A stretch of 6,121 nucleotides of DNA from Lachnospiraceae bacterium. Lineage in GTDB: Bacteria > Bacillota > Clostridia > Lachnospirales > Lachnospiraceae. The notes under the pieces were generated by a model that saw nothing but the letters and a program-made list of their open reading frames with translations, ran no database searches and was not told where the DNA came from. A program made the translations under genes and the position numbers. This document shows positions 5,192-6,121 of the stretch, piece after piece. The stretch is from the NCBI GenBank assembly GCA_009774155.1, contig VSNE01000171.1, positions 1-6,121 on the forward strand, read 5' to 3'. Each line of letters begins with the position of its first letter. The stretch's first letter is position 1.

Positions 5192-5341
5192 GTGCGCGTA
5201 AAGATCACATTGGCATGTACGGAGTGCAAGCAGCGTAACTACAACATGACAAAAGAGAAAAAACTTCATCCAGACAGAATGGAAACCAAGAAATACTGCC
5301 GTTTCTGCAAGAAACATACTCTTCATAAGGAAACGAAGTAA
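5192..5341 (+). CDS. rpmG: 50S ribosomal protein L33
   Basis: This gene is too short to stand out by length but is unmistakable: 49 residues starting at GTG, with MRVKITLACTECKQRNY at the N-terminus, YCRFCKKHTLHKETK at the end, and the two cysteine pairs C9-x2-C12 and C36-x2-C39. It is therefore the zinc-binding (C+) form of L33, a small protein of the large ribosomal subunit near the E site. The GTG start is supported by the ribosome site (GAGGTG, 5179-5184) 7 nt upstream and by the family N-terminus. It is the first gene of the rpmG-secE-nusG unit, with secE starting 32 bp later. Length is normal for the family. Confidence 0.97.
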   Translation: MRVKITLACTECKQRNYNMTKEKKLHPDRMETKKYCRFCKKHTLHKETK

Positions 5342-5373
5342 TTCTGCCCCGGGCGTGTAAAGGAAGTGACAAA

Positions 5374-5574
5374 ATGGGAGAAACAAAGAAAACCCCAAAG
5401 ACAAGCTGGTTCAAAGGCGTAAAAGCCGAATTTAAGAAAATTATCTGGCCAGATCAAAAATCACTTACGAAACAAACCATTGCGGTAGTCAGTACTTCTG
5501 TTGCTTTGGCTCTCATTATTAAAATACTGGATGTGATCATGACCTATGGGATTGACATTCTGGTAACATTATAA
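5374..5574 (+). CDS. secE: Preprotein translocase subunit SecE
   Basis: SecE is the small clamp subunit of the SecYEG protein channel in the cytoplasmic membrane. The 66-residue product is the usual single-helix Gram-positive form. A polar, Lys-rich N-terminus is followed by an amphipathic segment WFKGVKAEFKKIIWPDQKSL (12-31), including the conserved WP pair (25-26), and one membrane helix at about 34-61 (QTIAVVSTSVALALIIKILDV). An AAGGA ribosome site (5360-5364) lies 9 nt upstream of the ATG. It sits between rpmG and nusG, a very common order in Firmicutes, and nusG follows after 19 bp. Confidence 0.96.
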   Translation: MGETKKTPKTSWFKGVKAEFKKIIWPDQKSLTKQTIAVVSTSVALALIIKILDVIMTYGIDILVTL

Positions 5575-5593
5575 TTCAGGGAAAGGTGATTTT

Positions 5594-6109
5594 ATGTCAG
5601 AGGCAAGCTGGTATGTAGTTCATACCTATTCCGGGTATGAGAACAAGGTTAAGGCCAACATTGAGAAAACAATTGAAAACAGACACCTTGAAGATCAGAT
5701 TCTTGAAGTCAGAGTTCCAATGCAGGATGTGGTGGAAATGAAGGACGGCGCAAGCCGCCAGGTTCAGAAGAAGATGTTTCCGGGTTATGTTCTGATTAAC
5801 ATGATCATGAATGACGACACCTGGTATGTGGTTCGTAATACCAGAGGTGTAACCGGTTTTGTTGGCCCGGGCTCCAAGCCAGTTCCGCTTACAGACGAAG
5901 AGATGAGACCGCTGGGAATTCATTCAGAATCCGTACAAATTGATTTTGCGGAGGGTGACGATGTTGTCGTTACTGGCGGCGTATGGAAAGACACGGTTGG
6001 TGTTATCCAGGCCATCAATGAGAATAAACAAAGCGTGACGATTAATGTCGATCTGTTCGGCCGTGAAACGCCGGTTGAAATAAGTTTCACAGAAATCAGA
6101 AAAATGTAA
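5594..6109 (+). CDS. nusG: Transcription termination/antitermination factor NusG
   Basis: NusG binds RNA polymerase and tunes elongation, pausing and termination, and links transcription to translation. The 171-residue protein is full length. The N-terminal NGN domain has WYVVHTYSGYENKVKANIE (6-24), VPMQDVVEMKDG (41-52), KKMFPGYVLINM (59-70), WYVVRNTRGVTGFVG (77-91) and KPVPLTDEE (95-103). The C-terminal KOW domain (about 118-171) has GDDVVVTGGVWKDTVGVI (121-138) and LFGRETPVEISF (154-165). Where many NusG proteins have GPF at the KOW entry, this one has GGVW, a mild variation. The ribosome site AAAGGTGAT (5582-5590) precedes the ATG. The gene closes the visible part of the unit; rplK is the usual next gene and would start past the edge. 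Confidence 0.98.
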   Translation: MSEASWYVVHTYSGYENKVKANIEKTIENRHLEDQILEVRVPMQDVVEMKDGASRQVQKKMFPGYVLINMIMNDDTWYVVRNTRGVTGFVGPGSKPVPLTDEEMRPLGIHSESVQIDFAEGDDVVVTGGVWKDTVGVIQAINENKQSVTINVDLFGRETPVEISFTEIRKM

Positions 6110-6121
6110 ATGGTTTATAGA

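Noticed and set aside
5125..5238. Open frame of 37 codons in the rpmG leader, starting MPKNWWFSQ
   Set aside because: It has no ribosome site (the upstream sequence is a T-run) and it overlaps rpmG in another frame.
1..6121. CRISPR array, tRNA or rRNA genes
   Set aside because: No regularly spaced repeats, cloverleaf or rRNA-like stretches were seen, including the rpmG-secE gap where a tRNA-Trp occurs in some clostridia.

Overview
The window looks like a chromosomal segment of a low-to-mid-GC clostridial Firmicute, most likely of the Lachnospiraceae type. The signs are strong AGGAGG-type ribosome binding sites, TTGACA/TATAAT-like promoters, the rpmG-secE-nusG order, a cysteine-rich (zinc-ribbon type) L33, a Bacillus-like Dcd, and a small clostridial protein coupled to a MATE transporter. 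The taxonomic placement is an inference from protein style, not from a marker gene.

Left edge (1-401): a decaying remnant of an IS110-family transposase on the minus strand. Its start codon has become ACG, an in-frame TGA lies near the window edge, and part of the DEDD domain appears to be missing. A near-consensus promoter now lies inside the remnant and points at dcd.

402-1539 (plus): dcd (dCTP deaminase, of the type that may also act as a dUTPase), followed 40 bp downstream by a short protein resembling only the first part of MreB/Mbl, without the ATP-binding loops.

1562-2449: a minus-strand two-helix membrane protein of unknown function, convergent with the MreB-like gene and with its own promoter, then an AT-rich divergent intergenic region.

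2450-3293 (plus): an unrecognised, strongly charged coiled-coil protein with low-complexity Ala/Gly/Ser ends, then a 100-bp gap with a 16-bp degenerate direct repeat.

3294-5014 (plus): a two-gene unit with its own promoter. A perfect 10-bp inverted repeat sits at the predicted transcription start. It is followed by a 451-residue MATE efflux protein and a 92-residue conserved-looking small protein coupled to it by an ATGA overlap.

5062-6121 (plus): the housekeeping unit rpmG-secE-nusG (ribosomal protein L33, SecE translocase subunit, transcription factor NusG) with a strong promoter and an approximately 94-nt leader that can fold in alternative ways. rplK would be expected just past the right edge.

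The right end is ordinary core genome. The most unusual items are the truncated MreB-like protein, the IS110 remnant with its hairpin-masked ribosome site and outward promoter, and the palindrome at the MATE promoter start. I did not find convincing evidence of a wholly new multi-gene system.
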